A DNA stretch of 64,000 bases from Alviniconcha marisindica (GCA_018857735.1 JABMCL010002002.1:511001-575000), one strand, 5' to 3'. Shown: positions 1 through 11,457, numbered from the stretch's first letter. Made by a program: numbers and translations. Notes: generated from the letters alone by a model not told the origin.

Positions 1-790
1 TCTATGCACTTCAGGGCGGGCACACACACACACACACACACACACACTCTCCCAAAACACTTATTTCTCTTCATTTCCCAAAAGTCAGCTCTTGCCCTTA
101 CTATGTTTTCCCATGAAACTGAAAGGGTAGAGCTATCCTGTTTACAGTGCCAGTGGAACTGTCCTGGTTACGGTGGAACAGTGTTGTTTACTGAATGCTA
201 AAATAAACTGAACTGTCCTGTTTTATAGTGTTCACTGCTACAGTAGGACTGCTCCGTTGAAAGAGTGTACAGCAGAGCTGACAAACTCACACTTTGGTCT
301 CAGTAAATAATTCTGAATTTAAGGATTTTTCCTCACAGACATGTAATGCACTTTTTAATACTTTGTTGACATCAGTAAGCCTGAAGCTGCACCATGCATA
401 TTATTATCGATGACAGTGTGATGATGACGAAAGTATCAAGCACAGCCCTTTTAGTTTCACAGCTCTCACTTTACAACTGTTACATCAACTGTCATATCAG
501 TTGTAAACCTCTTCAATTGTTACTCACTCTTCATACTAATAATACAGAGAAAAACAAGAAGCAGAAACAATGTTTCTTACATTTCAATATTATGCTTTTA
601 GCTTTGATAGAAGTTATAACTAAGAAGAGCAACCAGCAATAAAAACTAAACTAGTATAATTACTGGTTTTCTGAACAGTTCAATGAACTACTATTAGTAT
701 TACACAGTATTAGCACTGCTGTGCATTAATTAGTAATAGTATTAACTAATACTAATTAATTAAAACTTCATGCAGCAAATAATGCAATAC
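1..790 (-). other. DYNC1I intron 2 (partial), no gene seen
   Basis: AT-rich intronic sequence with a short (CA)n run near 21-48. The next DYNC1I exon is beyond the window edge. I see no other coding signal on either strand. Confidence 0.7.
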
Positions 791-890
791 CTGATACAGG
801 TGAGATGCCGAATTCGCGGAGAATTTCATCAGGTTCTGTGCCAGATATGTCAGCACTGACAGACTTGCCAGTGCTTTTGAAATCATCACC
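791..890 (-). CDS. DYNC1I: DYNC1I coding exon 2
   Basis: The acceptor CACTTTCAG|GGTGATG and donor TATCAG|GTATTG bound 100 nt. It continues exon 1 in phase 0 and ends one base into a codon. It encodes a linker with Asp/Glu residues ending in EFGISPVS. Confidence 0.82.
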
Positions 891-3871
891 CTGAAAGTGA
901 AAGCATTCAACAGAAAAAACACAGTAAACAAAATGTACATGCAGTATACACACAATAAAACCATGCTTGAGAAAACACAGTAAATAAAATGTGCATGCAT
1001 ACATACAATAAAACCGCGCCTGTTACACAGTTGTTGTGTTGAATTGCCCTGTGAGGGATGATTACATTTTTTTGACTTTTTGACTTGATTTGCTTTTCCT
1101 TCAAATTCATGCATGAACACCTGTGAATGTGCTTTGTTTCATCTTAATCACTGAACAGCTCATCACAACTTGCAATTTTTGTAATAATTTTTTGGACAAC
1201 TGACACTGATATATAATGTATACAGACAACTCTTTCAAACTTATGAACATTACTATTCTAATATTTACTACAAGTACAACTGCAAGGCAGGAAACTGTCT
1301 ATGGAACTGATCATTTTACACACACAAAAATGTTTTTTTCTTCTTTTCTGAACCAGTGTGTTTTGAGAGCTTTTCTGAAAGGAGAGAGTCTAAGAGGTGC
1401 ATGTATCTGTGGGTTGGAATACAGCTATGGAAAGTCCAGCCTTGAAACCAGAAAGTACACCTGCATAAAGAACTGGTGTTTGCCCTGGGGACAGCATGGA
1501 GCCTTTTGTTACTGGATCTGAGACAGTGGGAAGGTGCATAACAGAATTAACACTAACAATTATTAACACCCGTTGACCTGTCATCTGTGTTTGATGAGCA
1601 ATAGTGGGAAGGTGAGTAACACACAGTGGTATCTGCTACCCATGATGGACCCAGGCAACGAGACATGCAGGCCACCAAGTTTGTTGTTTCTAATGGTATT
1701 TCACTATTTGCCTATCAACTGAAATGGTGCACATGCTTTAATGGGCTGCAATTATCAAACAAGTGCAACTTGTCAAGTTGTAAGTTGATCCTGACACCTG
1801 TTTACACTAAAAGACAAAACAGGACGACACACGTATCCATAATATTAATAAATCCTTTTTTATGAGCACCCCTGGTTGTGGAATGTTGCCCAAACTACTA
1901 TGATTCCCACAGGACAACGAAGAAGAAGAAGAAGAAATCTGTTGGTTATTGGTAAACATACAGGTGCAGGGTATGGCAGGCTCAGATTCTGGATGTGATT
2001 CGCTGTGACAATTTACATCTTTGTAATGTAAGTAGACCTACAAGAATTAGGCATGAAAACACCAACTTACTGACATCGTCAATGGTATTCTGATAGTTTA
2101 CTGCATGAAACTGCATACCCATTGTCTGCCACATCTGCCATTTTTAATTTGTCTGATGACTGTCAGAAACTTGAGATGAGAAAGGTGATGATTTGTTTTG
2201 ATAATGCAAACTTTTTTTGTGCAATGCAGATGCTATTGCTATGCAATTAGGCAGCCTATGCTGCGAAAATAAATAAACAAAAATCAATAAAATTTAAATA
2301 TATTTATGGTGTCAAGAAAACTTCACCATGTAGTAACATTAGCAACATCTTCTGGATTCATTTAAGAGCTGTCCCTCCTTGAGCTCAATTGGCTCTGGTG
2401 GTGGTGGTGGTCTTTGTTGTGGCTTGGGTGCCACTTAAAAAACAAACAAATGGTTACAACACATTGCACCTGCATCACTCTTCTGTGACTTGTGTTCCTT
2501 CCCACAACAGTTCAAAATGACTGACATCATGGATATTTGGCAGGTCTACAGTAATTTAACAAAGTAACCAATCATAAAAATAGCAGTTAGCACTGAAGAT
2601 GTCAATAAGTTGAGTTTTCACACCTAGTGCCAGTAGACTAGTGGTTCACATCACATGATGCCATCAGCAATCCAGAAGCAAAACATATTGCTTGCTGTAT
2701 TCCAAAAAGAGTTCAAAACGCCTGACAAAGCAGACAGTGGTAATAATAATAATCATATTAATAATAAGGAATTTATAGAATTCTTTTCATAACAAAGCAT
2801 GGCAAAAACACATGCACACAAGATCATACATGCACATGTATGCAAACACAGGATTACACGCACGCACACACAATGCCTATAAAGAACACACGCATGCAAG
2901 CGTGCACACACACACACATGGCTGAGACTGAGAAGGATGGGCGGGTGGGGGGGGGGGGGGGAGGGGGGGGGGTTTAAAGACTAGTCTGAAGGCATGGCTA
3001 GAACTAGTATAACTATAAGAGCTGAGCACCAAAACAATACAGAGTTTAAGATTTGTGCAGCATAACACATATTACTGGACCACTGGTCAAAATACTGTTT
3101 GAAGAGGTACGTTTTAAGGCTAGTTTTGAAGGCAGGGATGGAAGGGCACAAAAGGAAGAGAATTCCAGATTTGTGCAACAGAGAAGCAAATGGTATCATC
3201 ATCATGACCATGCTGTTTTCTTTAAGTCCTATCATCCAAAAAAGAGCACAGAGACCAAGAACGGACATAGATCTGGGCAAGTTCAGCCAAGTACTGAGGG
3301 GCAGTGCCAGTGGTGATTTGATAGCAGGGACAAGCTATTTTGTATTTAATTCTCTGTTCTATGGGGGAGCCAGTGTAGTTGCTTGAGCAGAGGTACTGCA
3401 GTTCGACGCAATAAACAACAGGAAAATCACCATTGAAAATGCCGACAGATTAGCATTTAGACTCTTAATGACCCCGTTGAGATCACTAGGGTGTAGCAGC
3501 AATATTGTAAGTTTACACGAATCGCATCCACTAGAGATCCAAAATCTGGGCCTGCCATGCCCTGTACCAAAACTGCATCTACAATATTAAACTGAAAAAA
3601 CAGGGGTTTTCGGTGCCAATAACAAACCACCACACAATACTGAAAAGCATTCTGCAATAAAATGAATGATAGTGTGCATTACGTTAACAGCTCTGGACAG
3701 ACAACCCTTCAATAGGTTTGATAAATTATGCTAAAATTAACCCGCTGTGCGGCGTAAGATGGCAAAGATTACCTCTTTTCCTTTCTTTGAAAGTTCTTTT
3801 TCTTTCCTCTCTTTACGCATTTGCTCGAGGCGAGCTTTCTTTCGCTCAAGTTCGGCTTTTCTGTCAGCCAT
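791..3871 (-). CDS. DYNC1I: Cytoplasmic dynein-1 intermediate chain, N-terminal part (partial gene)
   Basis: Dynein intermediate chain scaffolds the cytoplasmic dynein-1 motor and binds p150Glued of dynactin through its N-terminal helix. Two exons are visible on the minus strand: 3773-3871 (33 codons from the ATG) and 791-890, joined in phase 0 by GT-AG sites. Seen: the start MADRKAELERKKARLEQ followed by a Lys/Glu-rich charged helix is the family's conserved N-terminus. The second exon holds an Asp/Glu-rich stretch and ends in FGISPVS, matching the 'G(I/L)xPxS' segment after the helix in animal homologues. The WD40 part lies beyond the left edge. An upstream in-frame extension exists but lacks family similarity, so I start at 3871. 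It is divergent from PEX11. Identity is confident; paralogue number cannot be told. Confidence 0.9.
891..3772 (-). other. DYNC1I intron 1
   Basis: A 2.9-kb intron between the two visible DYNC1I exons. It contains a short (GAA)n at about 1920-1936, CA-rich stretches at 2810-2920, and a poly-G tract at about 2945-2972. The segment at about 2985-3400 resembles an interspersed repeat (see separate entry). No exon is recognisable. Confidence 0.7.
2985..3400. repeat. Probable interspersed-element remnant in DYNC1I intron 1
   Basis: The minus-strand translation contains the phrase FKTSLKTYLF, like the C-terminal tail of many non-LTR retrotransposon ORF2 proteins (compare 61196-61500, with FKSSLKTFLF). 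Frames are broken, so it is a decayed fragment. Assignment rests on this short similarity only. Confidence 0.4.
3773..3871 (-). CDS. DYNC1I: DYNC1I coding exon 1
   Basis: ATG at 3871-3869 to the donor GAAAAGAG|GTAATC; 99 nt, 33 codons, phase 0. It encodes the charged single-helix region used for dynactin binding in this family. Confidence 0.9.
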
Positions 3872-4194
3872 AGTGGCGAAATTCTCCAAGAAACTGCCAA
3901 AGTCTAAATGTTGTCTGCCGACGTCTGACTCACAACTTCCATATATATTTACTGCGGAATAGTGGTTAATATATTCAAATAGAAACATAAAGCAGAAATC
4001 TAAATAAAATAACTTAAACAAAGATAAATACGAAAAAATAATGAGTTGATTTGGTTTACATTTTTAATTTGCTTGATTGTTTCGGACCCATTTTCCTCGA
4101 ACCTAATATTTCAGAGTGGCATCCCTTCTTCCAAAGGATCAAAGTGCTGTCTGCATTGAAAAGCAATTTGCGCATTATCTAGGTTATTACAGTC
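3872..4194. promoter_or_regulatory. Divergent DYNC1I/PEX11 promoter region
   Basis: Only 323 bp separate the DYNC1I start codon (minus) from the PEX11 start codon (plus), so both 5' UTRs and core promoters must lie here unless undetected upstream exons exist. I see no obvious TATA box placed for either gene. The region is inferred to be bidirectional from layout alone. Confidence 0.6.
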
Positions 4195-4268
4195 ATGGCA
4201 GACTTGCCGATGTCGAAAGCCATCGTCAAATTCAATTCACATTCTCAAGCAAGAGATAAGATTTACAG
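4195..4268 (+). CDS. PEX11: PEX11 exon 1
   Basis: ATG at 4195-4197; donor TACAG|GTAGCA. It encodes residues 1-24 plus two bases of Arg25, including the N-terminal VKFN...ARDKIYR motif. Confidence 0.92.
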
Positions 4269-7200
4269 GTAGCAGTGATATATCGATTAATTACGATATT
4301 GTGGAATTTATTGTTTATGCAACATGTGGTGTTGATTCTTTTGTTGTTGTTTTTGAGTTGATACAGTAACTAGTGAAAGTCACGCGATTGTTTTACGTTC
4401 CGCCTTAAGTGTGTCTTCTTTTTTATTTTGACTCGAGGGTAATATCCAAGGAGGCGGTCAAACATTCCCTGGACAATTTAAACGCCATTATGGGTCACAA
4501 ATATTTGAATCTACCAAACAAGTTCATACAGATCTAGCGAATGACGCCAAAATTTGCAACAAAAGTGAATTTGATTATAGTCTGTAAAAGGTGAGTCGCA
4601 GTGCATGATTGATTGTTTTGCCAACTTCAGCACTAAGGAAGCTTGCATGTCGTTTCTGAGAAACTAGATCTTGGTCTGATGCACACTGAAAAACAAAATA
4701 TGATAAAGCTCACCTTTTGTTGCAAATTTTGGTTTTATTCGCTTGATAATTGACAATGATATGACACTCTCTGGATGATTCTGATGACACTTGTGACCCA
4801 AAATGGCGTTTAAACTGTCCCAGGAATTTCTGACCACCTCCTTGGATATTACCAACTCGAGGTCTGCATCAGCAATATATGTTCAGCAGATGGGATTTCA
4901 TTCATCAGAGTTGTAGAAAGACTGTTTTTGTTTGTTTTTTGTCAAGAAGATTCTTGAAGGTGTTAATATGTTGTGTGTGCTTGGCATTCTCTGTGAAAGT
5001 GTTCTAGTAGGTGCAGCTTGTTTACTGAATGAGTTTCCTGTTGAGTTTCCCAGCAATGTTCAATAATTATATATATTTTTATGAGAAGAAAAAAAATGGT
5101 CAATACAGTTTCTTGACTTGTCAAGGTTGGGTTAAAGAATTGTCTAATGTCAGCATCATCAAGATTAAAACTGATCTCTTTTAGTGTTAAGTGGATGTAT
5201 CTGGTGATTGGTTCAACCCATCACTGAATCTCTTGATCCTGAAACAGGGGTCAGAACCTGTTAGCAGATACTTTTCTCATTACTTTTCCCAGTATCCGGC
5301 CCAGATGCTTTTTATATTTTATGTAACAGTCTAACACTAACAGTACACTTCTCATCTGTTTCAGGATTGCACAATATGGATCCCGACTAGCACTGTGGTA
5401 TTTGACAAAGCAGACAGGGGGAGGTACCCTGGAGAAAAAACTGAAGAAACTTGAGGCAGCTTTGGCATTATCCAGAAAATGTAGGTGTTGACGGGGATTG
5501 GGGAGAGAGGGTACTCTGTGCATGATGAATTTTTGTCAGTTCAAAGAAACTGAAAAAGTATGTGTAGATATATATATGAGCCTGTGCCAAAAGGCGAGGA
5601 CCATCCATTTTTTGGTCATAAATTCTTCTTCAGGTTTAAGTTTTCTCTGAACAAACCTACCTTTATCTGAAAGAGTATGCATCAAAGAGATAATAAAGAT
5701 AAGCTTGACTCCCAAAGTCAGTTTTGAGTTAGTAAAATATGAAAATTTACACCAAGTCCGGGCTGAAAATCGGCAAAGGAAGGGTGGACATTTCGGGTGC
5801 ACCACTTCAGTTGTCTTTTTGTTTGCATCTTTCTTCTTTAGGCAATTTTCCCTTTGCTGCCTGACAGGTCATAGTCAAAGGTTTTTAATGCTTGTGAAAA
5901 CGGTTCATTACTACTTGTAAAATCTGAATAATTGAAATAAACATGTTTATTTCGATCGAAACGCATTGGGTCCGGTTCTGATGCTGATGGAAACGTTCGT
6001 CTGCTACTATTCACTGCGGACTTGTGGGTGGTGAAACAAAGAAGCTGTTGCTAAAATCAGTGTTTAGTCAAAAGCAGTGATAATAAAAGCGTTGGATTCC
6101 GTTCGTAATTATTTTTTTCATAAAATTTCAAGTTTTTATTTTGTCAGTTCGTTAGGATCAAAAAATTGCCGATCCTGGGGATGAACGTTGATTTTGTGAC
6201 CGCGTTTTTTTTGCACAAAGCGCAGCCATGTTTACCCACTGTGCTTTGCGCCTACTTTCTCTTCAAACATGGTGCCAACAAGGAACGGTGAGTGAATTTT
6301 CGATTTGGGTCATGTACCTTTTTACAGTTTCAATCGAAATGTGATGTTGCGTCCGACAGATTAAATAGTTACTTTTCATTGATACAACGTTATTTTTGCA
6401 TTTTCATTCGTAATTGTAAGTGAAGTGACCATTATTAAACAGGTTTCGGTCGGCAGTGTGCAAATTCAAAGTGATGTCTTTGTTCGATAGCCAGCTGTTT
6501 CTCAGATGACACAACTCGGTCACTCGCGATCGAAACACTGACCTAAGGCACTCGCGATCAAAACACTGACCTAAGGCGCGGAGGTCAGTGTTTCGATCGC
6601 GAGTGACTGATTTTTGCACAGTAATGTTCAAGTTTCGATCGAACGAACTAGTTTTTTTCTTAGTGTTTCAACTGAAAGAGAAAAATGTATACGTTCAAGT
6701 GTTTACTTCGTAATGGCGAAAATACCCGTGTTTACGATGGCACACGTTTCGGAGTTGATTTGCCTCTGTCGGACAGCGTTTTTTTCATTTGTTCAGTCGA
6801 TCAGAACAGCATGATGCCATGACACAAATTCTTACTCCTCATTACACTTCTGCAACTCTACAGGTTTATTATTGCCATCTGTGATGTGAACTAAGAGTTT
6901 TTAAAAAGGCATAGCCATAAATTATCTATTTATACCAATTTATACAAATTATACAAAGACACAACAACAAAAAGAAGAAGAAAGAAAAAGAAAAAAAGCA
7001 TTCCCATGACATTAACATTGTGATTAGGGAGATGATTTGTTTTTGTTTTTTTTATCTCCCCAGGCCTTCCCATTTCCCTGGGATGAATAAAGTATATTGT
7101 TATTGTTGTTTTGATTCTATTCCTAGCAGGACAGATGCATTCTAAAGTGTCTGCTGAAACTAGTGAAAGCCAGAATAGAATTTCTTAACTGATGTAGTTT

Positions 7201-10200
7201 TATATGTGCATTGCAGTATAAATACAATACAGTGCAGCATATAAAGTAGAATTCTTGTGACAGTTCACTATAAATATGCAACATGAAGACAAAACATTCA
7301 TACAACACAAAATACAATACACTGTGGCACAATGTAGGTTGGGGGTGGAAGTTAGTAGGGAGAAAAGACCAAATGAACAGAAATTTAAAAAAGGAGGGGG
7401 TAACCTGGTATTTGTGTTATTATGTTTCAACTACAGCACTATATATATGTTAGTAATATTACCTAATGTCTCATATAGATGTATATATATATATATATAT
7501 TCTGGGGAAAGTCAAAACGCACACACGTGCGCGTGCAGACACACACAATATCTTATATGCATGTAGGTCTCCAGAGTTGCATACCTATAAATTATTATGT
7601 ACACATGCATGTTTCTTTTCAGGCTAAAGAGGTCGATGCTCCAAAAGGGGAAGAGCAAGTGTTTTTCATCACACAGCAGGGACAACATTAGTGGAGCATG
7701 AAGCCAGATTCGTCCTGGGAAGCACTGCAGTACTTAGGAACAGCAGAGAAATAAAGATATGTCTCAGTGCTGAACTGCCAACTCACTGAAAACACATATT
7801 TTAAATTTCTTAGGATGGGAAGTATTAGTGTTAACATGGGAAATTCTCTATGCTTTGTCATCAGTTTCCAGATTTTGCATTACTGTTTCTGGTTACTTAC
7901 AATATGTTACAGTTGTTATTCCAGGTAGTGAGACTTGAATGCCAAATCAATGTCTTTCGTAATTGAATTTTACCTGCTGTTAACAATAGGGTTAAGGGTA
8001 TAGGGTGAATGTACATTTGTAATTCACATGGTTTTCTGTTTTGTCAATGAAAGAATAATAATGACAACTTGGCTGTACTTTTTCTAGGTCACATACTGAC
8101 TGTCCAGTGTTACATATTCCATTGTGTCCTCTGATGTGCATGGCATCCGACAGTGCATTACTTTAAATAATGGTTTCAGCCTTGTTCAGTATTTACAGCA
8201 ATGTGTCAGATGTAGGAAAACTAAGTGATTTATTAGCTGTGCATATGTTTTACAGGAAAGGAAAGTTTACAAACTTTACAAAGGGAAGTGTTGTGTCCAC
8301 CATAGAGTTGTTACATCCAACAGATAAAATGCTTAAAAAGGGCCTTTGACAAAATTACAACTATACAAGCAACTTGTTTAGTGCTGCAGTCATCAAAACC
8401 ACTGTTATCAGCTGGTAACATTTTGTTGCATTGTAGGGAAATCAGCACTGTTATTTTATAAGCTGTGTATTGTGAGCAAGGGAAATGTTATGTCCATCCA
8501 ATAATTGTTACATCCGACAGATAAAATGTTTAAAAAAATGTTGATGACCTTATTTCATGCTGCAGTCATGGAAACAACTATGCTTCATAAATTCTAATAA
8601 ACACATCCTATTTTTGATTCAGTGTTGTGTTTCATTTTCATTTTATTAAAAAAATTAAGGTGGCAGTCTGTCGGATGTAACACAGGACATCATTGTTATG
8701 ATTTTGAATATGAAATAAAAAGTGAATTGAGACAATTTAAGTTTTACTGTCTTGTTATAAATGATGGGTGTTTATTTTTCCCACAGATTGATAGCAATCA
8801 TTAAATTCAAAGATTAAATTTAAAAAAACATTGTGTCCTGTGTTGCATCCGACAGATTCAGGTGTCTGTCTTTAAACGTCTTTTTCTCAGACTCGCTTCA
8901 TCAAGTTATCTTTTTCAGACCTGAAATGTATATAAAAAAGACTTATCTTTTAAATGCTGTTACTTGCTAAATGACTTTTCTGCTTTTATTTTTCACTCTA
9001 ATGTCCACCTTCTAAGCAGCACCTTTTGGCACATGCTCATATATATATGGGTGTGTGTGTGTGGGTCTATGAGTGATGAGATGTAAGTGTGCGTATATAA
9101 TATTGGTGTATGTTCATATCTGTGCTTTGTGTTTCTGTGTGACTGTCTGTATATAATGTCAGCTCTGAATATTTTGCTCACTGTTTGTATCCATGAGAAA
9201 ATGGTTTCTTTTTGTTTTTACAGTGTTTCGAATGGGCAACAGTCTAGAATTGGGACAAAAAGCTCTGGAGGCTATGTCAATGCCAGACCTAACACTACGG
9301 AATCTTGCTGTCACTGCTCACTCACTGAAAGCACTGTGGCTTCTCCTCGACCACACAATCTGGTGTGGCAAAATAGAAATCATCAAGGTCTGCAATTTTT
9401 TTAACATTACATGAAATTGGTAAACTGAATCTATAGGGATTCTCCTGTTCATGGACTTCTTCTCTTAAAGATCCAACTGTAAATGTACCATTCTCATCAG
9501 GGTTTATACTGTAATTGAACTTTTTCTTATCAGGGATCCTACTGTAAATGGACATTTTTTCATCAAGGATTCTGCTATAAATTCAGCTTTTTCTCATCGG
9601 GGATTTTAATATGTATATATATATATATATATGGACTTTTTTCTTCGGTATCCTACTGAAAATGGACTTTTTCTCATCAGGGATTGTACTGTAAAGGGAC
9701 TGCTTTCTGTTATGTGTCCTGCTGTAAAAGGACTTTCTCATCAGGGATTCTGCTGTAAAATTATTGTTTTCTGTTAAGATCCTACTGTATATTTTGTCAG
9801 CAGGGATTGTACTGTAATAAAAAATTTTTTAAATGGATGTAAATCCTAGTGTAAAAGACAGGACATCAAAATCTAACTACCTACTGTAAAAGGATTTTTC
9901 ATCAAATATTCTATTGTAAATGGATCCCTCCCCTCTTAAATTTTATCAGGGGCTCTACGGTAGATATACCGTTCTGTGTTCACTAAGTTTGATTTATCTT
10001 ATTTTGATGATGAAGCATGTAGCCACTCTCGTCTTTCTGTCCCACAGATCGACATCCAGCTGTGGAGCAAATGGTCGTCATGGGCTTGGTTGATTGGATT
10101 GGCTGCCTCCACGACCTTTGACCTCCTCAAGCTGCACCACCTTCAGACCAAGCTGGACAACACCGCTCTCCTGATGGACTCCATGACCTGGCATGACCTG

Positions 10201-10410
10201 GCCGACCAGATCCTGTTGGAGATGCACACGGTCAGGCTGAACTTCTGGCGGGATTTCTGCGACCTCTTCATCCCCCTCAGCACCCTGCAGTACGCCAGCC
10301 CCGGGCTGGGGGCGTTGTGCGGCCTGCTCTCCTCCCTCATCGGCTTCCAGCTGGAGTGGGAGAAAAATGTCAGCCCTTACAAGATCAATAAGACTATGAG
10401 GCTGATTTGA
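4195..10410 (+). CDS. PEX11: Peroxisomal membrane protein 11 (PEX11), complete
   Basis: PEX11 proteins sit in the peroxisomal membrane, where an N-terminal amphipathic helix bends membrane to drive elongation and division. Four exons (4195-4268, 5365-5480, 9224-9387, 10048-10410) join with consistent phase to 238 codons plus TGA. Key matches: N-terminal VKFNSHSQARDKIYR (family: VKFNxxTxGRDRLFR); a Lys-rich segment ending SRKLFRMGN, in which the L codon is split by intron 2 (family GRKLFRLGN); and a C-terminal Gly-rich membrane segment GLGALCGLLSSLIGFQ at residues 204-219, the conserved PEX11 signature. Length is close to animal PEX11A/B (about 245-260 aa). A short hydrophilic tail follows the last membrane segment. 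It could be orthologous to PEX11A/B or to the related PEX11C/G; A/B-type is favoured by the N-terminus. It is divergent from DYNC1I and convergent with MTRR. Confidence 0.93.
4432..4862. repeat. Foldback (inverted-repeat) element in PEX11 intron 1
   Basis: The left arm (about 4432-4575) reads CTCGAGGGTAATATCCAAGG and onwards. The right arm (about 4700-4862) is its reverse complement over most of its length: outer arms match through GGTCACAA, inner arms through CCAAAATTTGCAACAAAAG. The whole could fold into one long hairpin with a short loop. No coding content. Both ends carry a CTCGAG palindrome. It is most like a foldback or MITE insertion; superfamily unknown. Confidence 0.75.
5365..5480 (+). 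CDS. PEX11: PEX11 exon 2
   Basis: Acceptor GTTTCAG|GATTGC, donor AAAAT|GTAGGT, 116 nt. It encodes IAQYGSRLALWY and a Lys-rich helix (LEKKLKKLEAALALSRK), the region implicated in membrane remodelling in the family. Confidence 0.93.
6228..7691 (+). other. Possible small two-exon gene nested in PEX11 intron 2
   Basis: ATG at 6228, 20 codons, then a donor ACG|GTGAGTG (exon 6228-6287). An acceptor TTCTTTTCAG|GCTAAA at 7623 continues in phase 0 for 22 codons (AKEVDAPKGEEQVFFITQQG...) to TAG at 7689-7691. An AATAAA lies at 7750-7755, 59 nt after the stop. Predicted peptide 42 aa, no recognised family. All signals are short and could be chance; a second ATG in the first exon reads a different frame. 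Confidence 0.2.
6520..6606. repeat. Three-armed repeat forming a perfect 25-bp hairpin
   Basis: The unit TCACTCGCGATCGAAACACT... occurs at 6520-6544, again in direct orientation with one change at 6549-6572, and once inverted at 6582-6606 (AGGTCAGTGTTTCGATCGCG...). First and third copies are perfect reverse complements over about 25 bp. The nearby sequence also carries several TTTCGATCGAA palindromes (about 5951, 6633). Confidence 0.85.
9224..9387 (+). CDS. PEX11: PEX11 exon 3
   Basis: Acceptor TTTTTACAG|TGTTTCG, donor ATCAAG|GTCTGC, 164 nt. It starts with the FRMGN motif and ends with a hydrophobic stretch around WLLLDHTIW that fits the first membrane-associated segment. Confidence 0.93.
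9400..9975. repeat. Degenerate minisatellite in PEX11 intron 3
   Basis: About a dozen imperfect units of roughly 40 bp built on 'TTTTCTCATCAGGGATTCTACTGTAAATGGAC' variants, occupying almost the whole intron between exons 3 and 4. No coding value. The repeated CATCAGG resembles the exon 3 end (ATCATCAAGG) only weakly. Confidence 0.75.
10048..10410 (+). CDS. PEX11: PEX11 exon 4 (terminal)
   Basis: Acceptor CCCACAG|ATCGAC, stop TGA 10408-10410. It encodes residues 119-238, with two hydrophobic segments and the C-terminal Gly-rich motif. The exon is GC-rich compared with the flanking introns. Confidence 0.95.
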   Translation: MDIQLWSKWSSWAWLIGLAASTTFDLLKLHHLQTKLDNTALLMDSMTWHDLADQILLEMHTVRLNFWRDFCDLFIPLSTLQYASPGLGALCGLLSSLIGFQLEWEKNVSPYKINKTMRLI

Positions 10411-10979
10411 TTTCATCTCTTCCTTCAGAGCTCTTCTTTGCAACTGTTCTGCACCCCCCCCCCCCTTCTTTCCTCGTTGGCAGCAATTCTCACTGCACTG
10501 CTTGCTGCTACTGTTGGCATTGGCATTGGTGCTCTGTGTGCGCTTTAGTCTCAGGTTGCAGGTGAGAGTCTGGGCAACAAAGACTTACTGTGTCATACTG
10601 TGATGAAACTTACTCGCTTTTTTTCTTTTTTTCTCAGTTCTGACCCAATTTGCCACAATGCGAGGACATGAAATGTACAAATGCTTGCAGACTTCTCATT
10701 TTCCAAAAGCTATCTTGAACAAATGGACTAATTTTCATTGTTATCATTGAAGGCGTGCGCATCTTCGTAAAACCAAGATTTTCTTAAATGGGATCAATAG
10801 TATGCTACTGCAAGTACATGGGAAAAAAGCATGGGAGATGATAGAACATGTGGTCAGTCTGAACATCCACACTGAAAGCTTTTGGGCAGAAGTTTTCAAA
10901 TGGCCCAGGCACCATCATGTTATACTTGTAAATGCAGAAAGTGCAGTTTCTTCTGTGTTGCCCTACCAATCTGAGAGGT

Positions 10980-11372
10980 TCACCCACACTCCGAGCCTCA
11001 CTTTCCAGCACCCTTCCTCTAAACTCTGCTAAAATCAGTTACACATCTGAAGGGGAACTACTTATCTCTGTGTGTCTGTCTTCTGAAATCACCCCCAGGT
11101 CTTAGGCTGCTAAATGCTCTCTGAAAAAGAAGCAAAAAGTTTGGGTACTGGTAATAAGACTGTGGAATCAACATGGTACTGAAGCACATGGATAGGTGTA
11201 TCCACCGTCGGTAAAAAAAATAAAAAATGTCTTGATTCAAATGATCTGGGTATTATTTGTGCTGGTGTAAGCACTGTGAGTGGCTATAAAAGAAATGCCT
11301 GATACAATCATGAGTTGTCTATTAAAAACTTACTGCCATTTAAGTACCAAAGGAAAACTATCAGTTAGCTGA
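10980..11372 (+). repeat. Dispersed repeat family R1, copy 1
   Basis: Shares its order of blocks with 50735-51140 and 58020-58350: CACTTTCCAGCACCCTTCCT, then ACTCTGC...GGTTATGCC, then a GTATCCACC block with a homopolymer, then GCCTGATACAAT...GAGTTGTCT, then TACTGC...GAAAACT. No ORF. Non-autonomous; class unknown. Confidence 0.75.
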
Positions 11373-11457
11373 TGTTTTGTACGTTGTTTGTTAGTGTTCC
11401 TCAGCTAAATGTAAACTGAAGGGGGGCTTAATGTCCTCGGATGTCAGGCTGACATGT

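Larger units (their letters stand above)
5568..9047. mobile_element. Candidate 3.5-kb inverted-ended element filling PEX11 intron 2
   Basis: The left end (5568-5595) reads ATATATGAGCCTGTGCCAAA. The right end (9020-9047) is its reverse complement with about two mismatches; the core GAGC-TGTGCCAAAAGG is not simple repeat. Between them lie seven copies of a TCCGACAG-type motif, a strong hairpin and a possible small spliced ORF, but no intact transposase is visible. Either a decayed DNA transposon or two independent copies of a short repeat in opposite orientation. Evidence is the inverted ends only. Confidence 0.35.
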
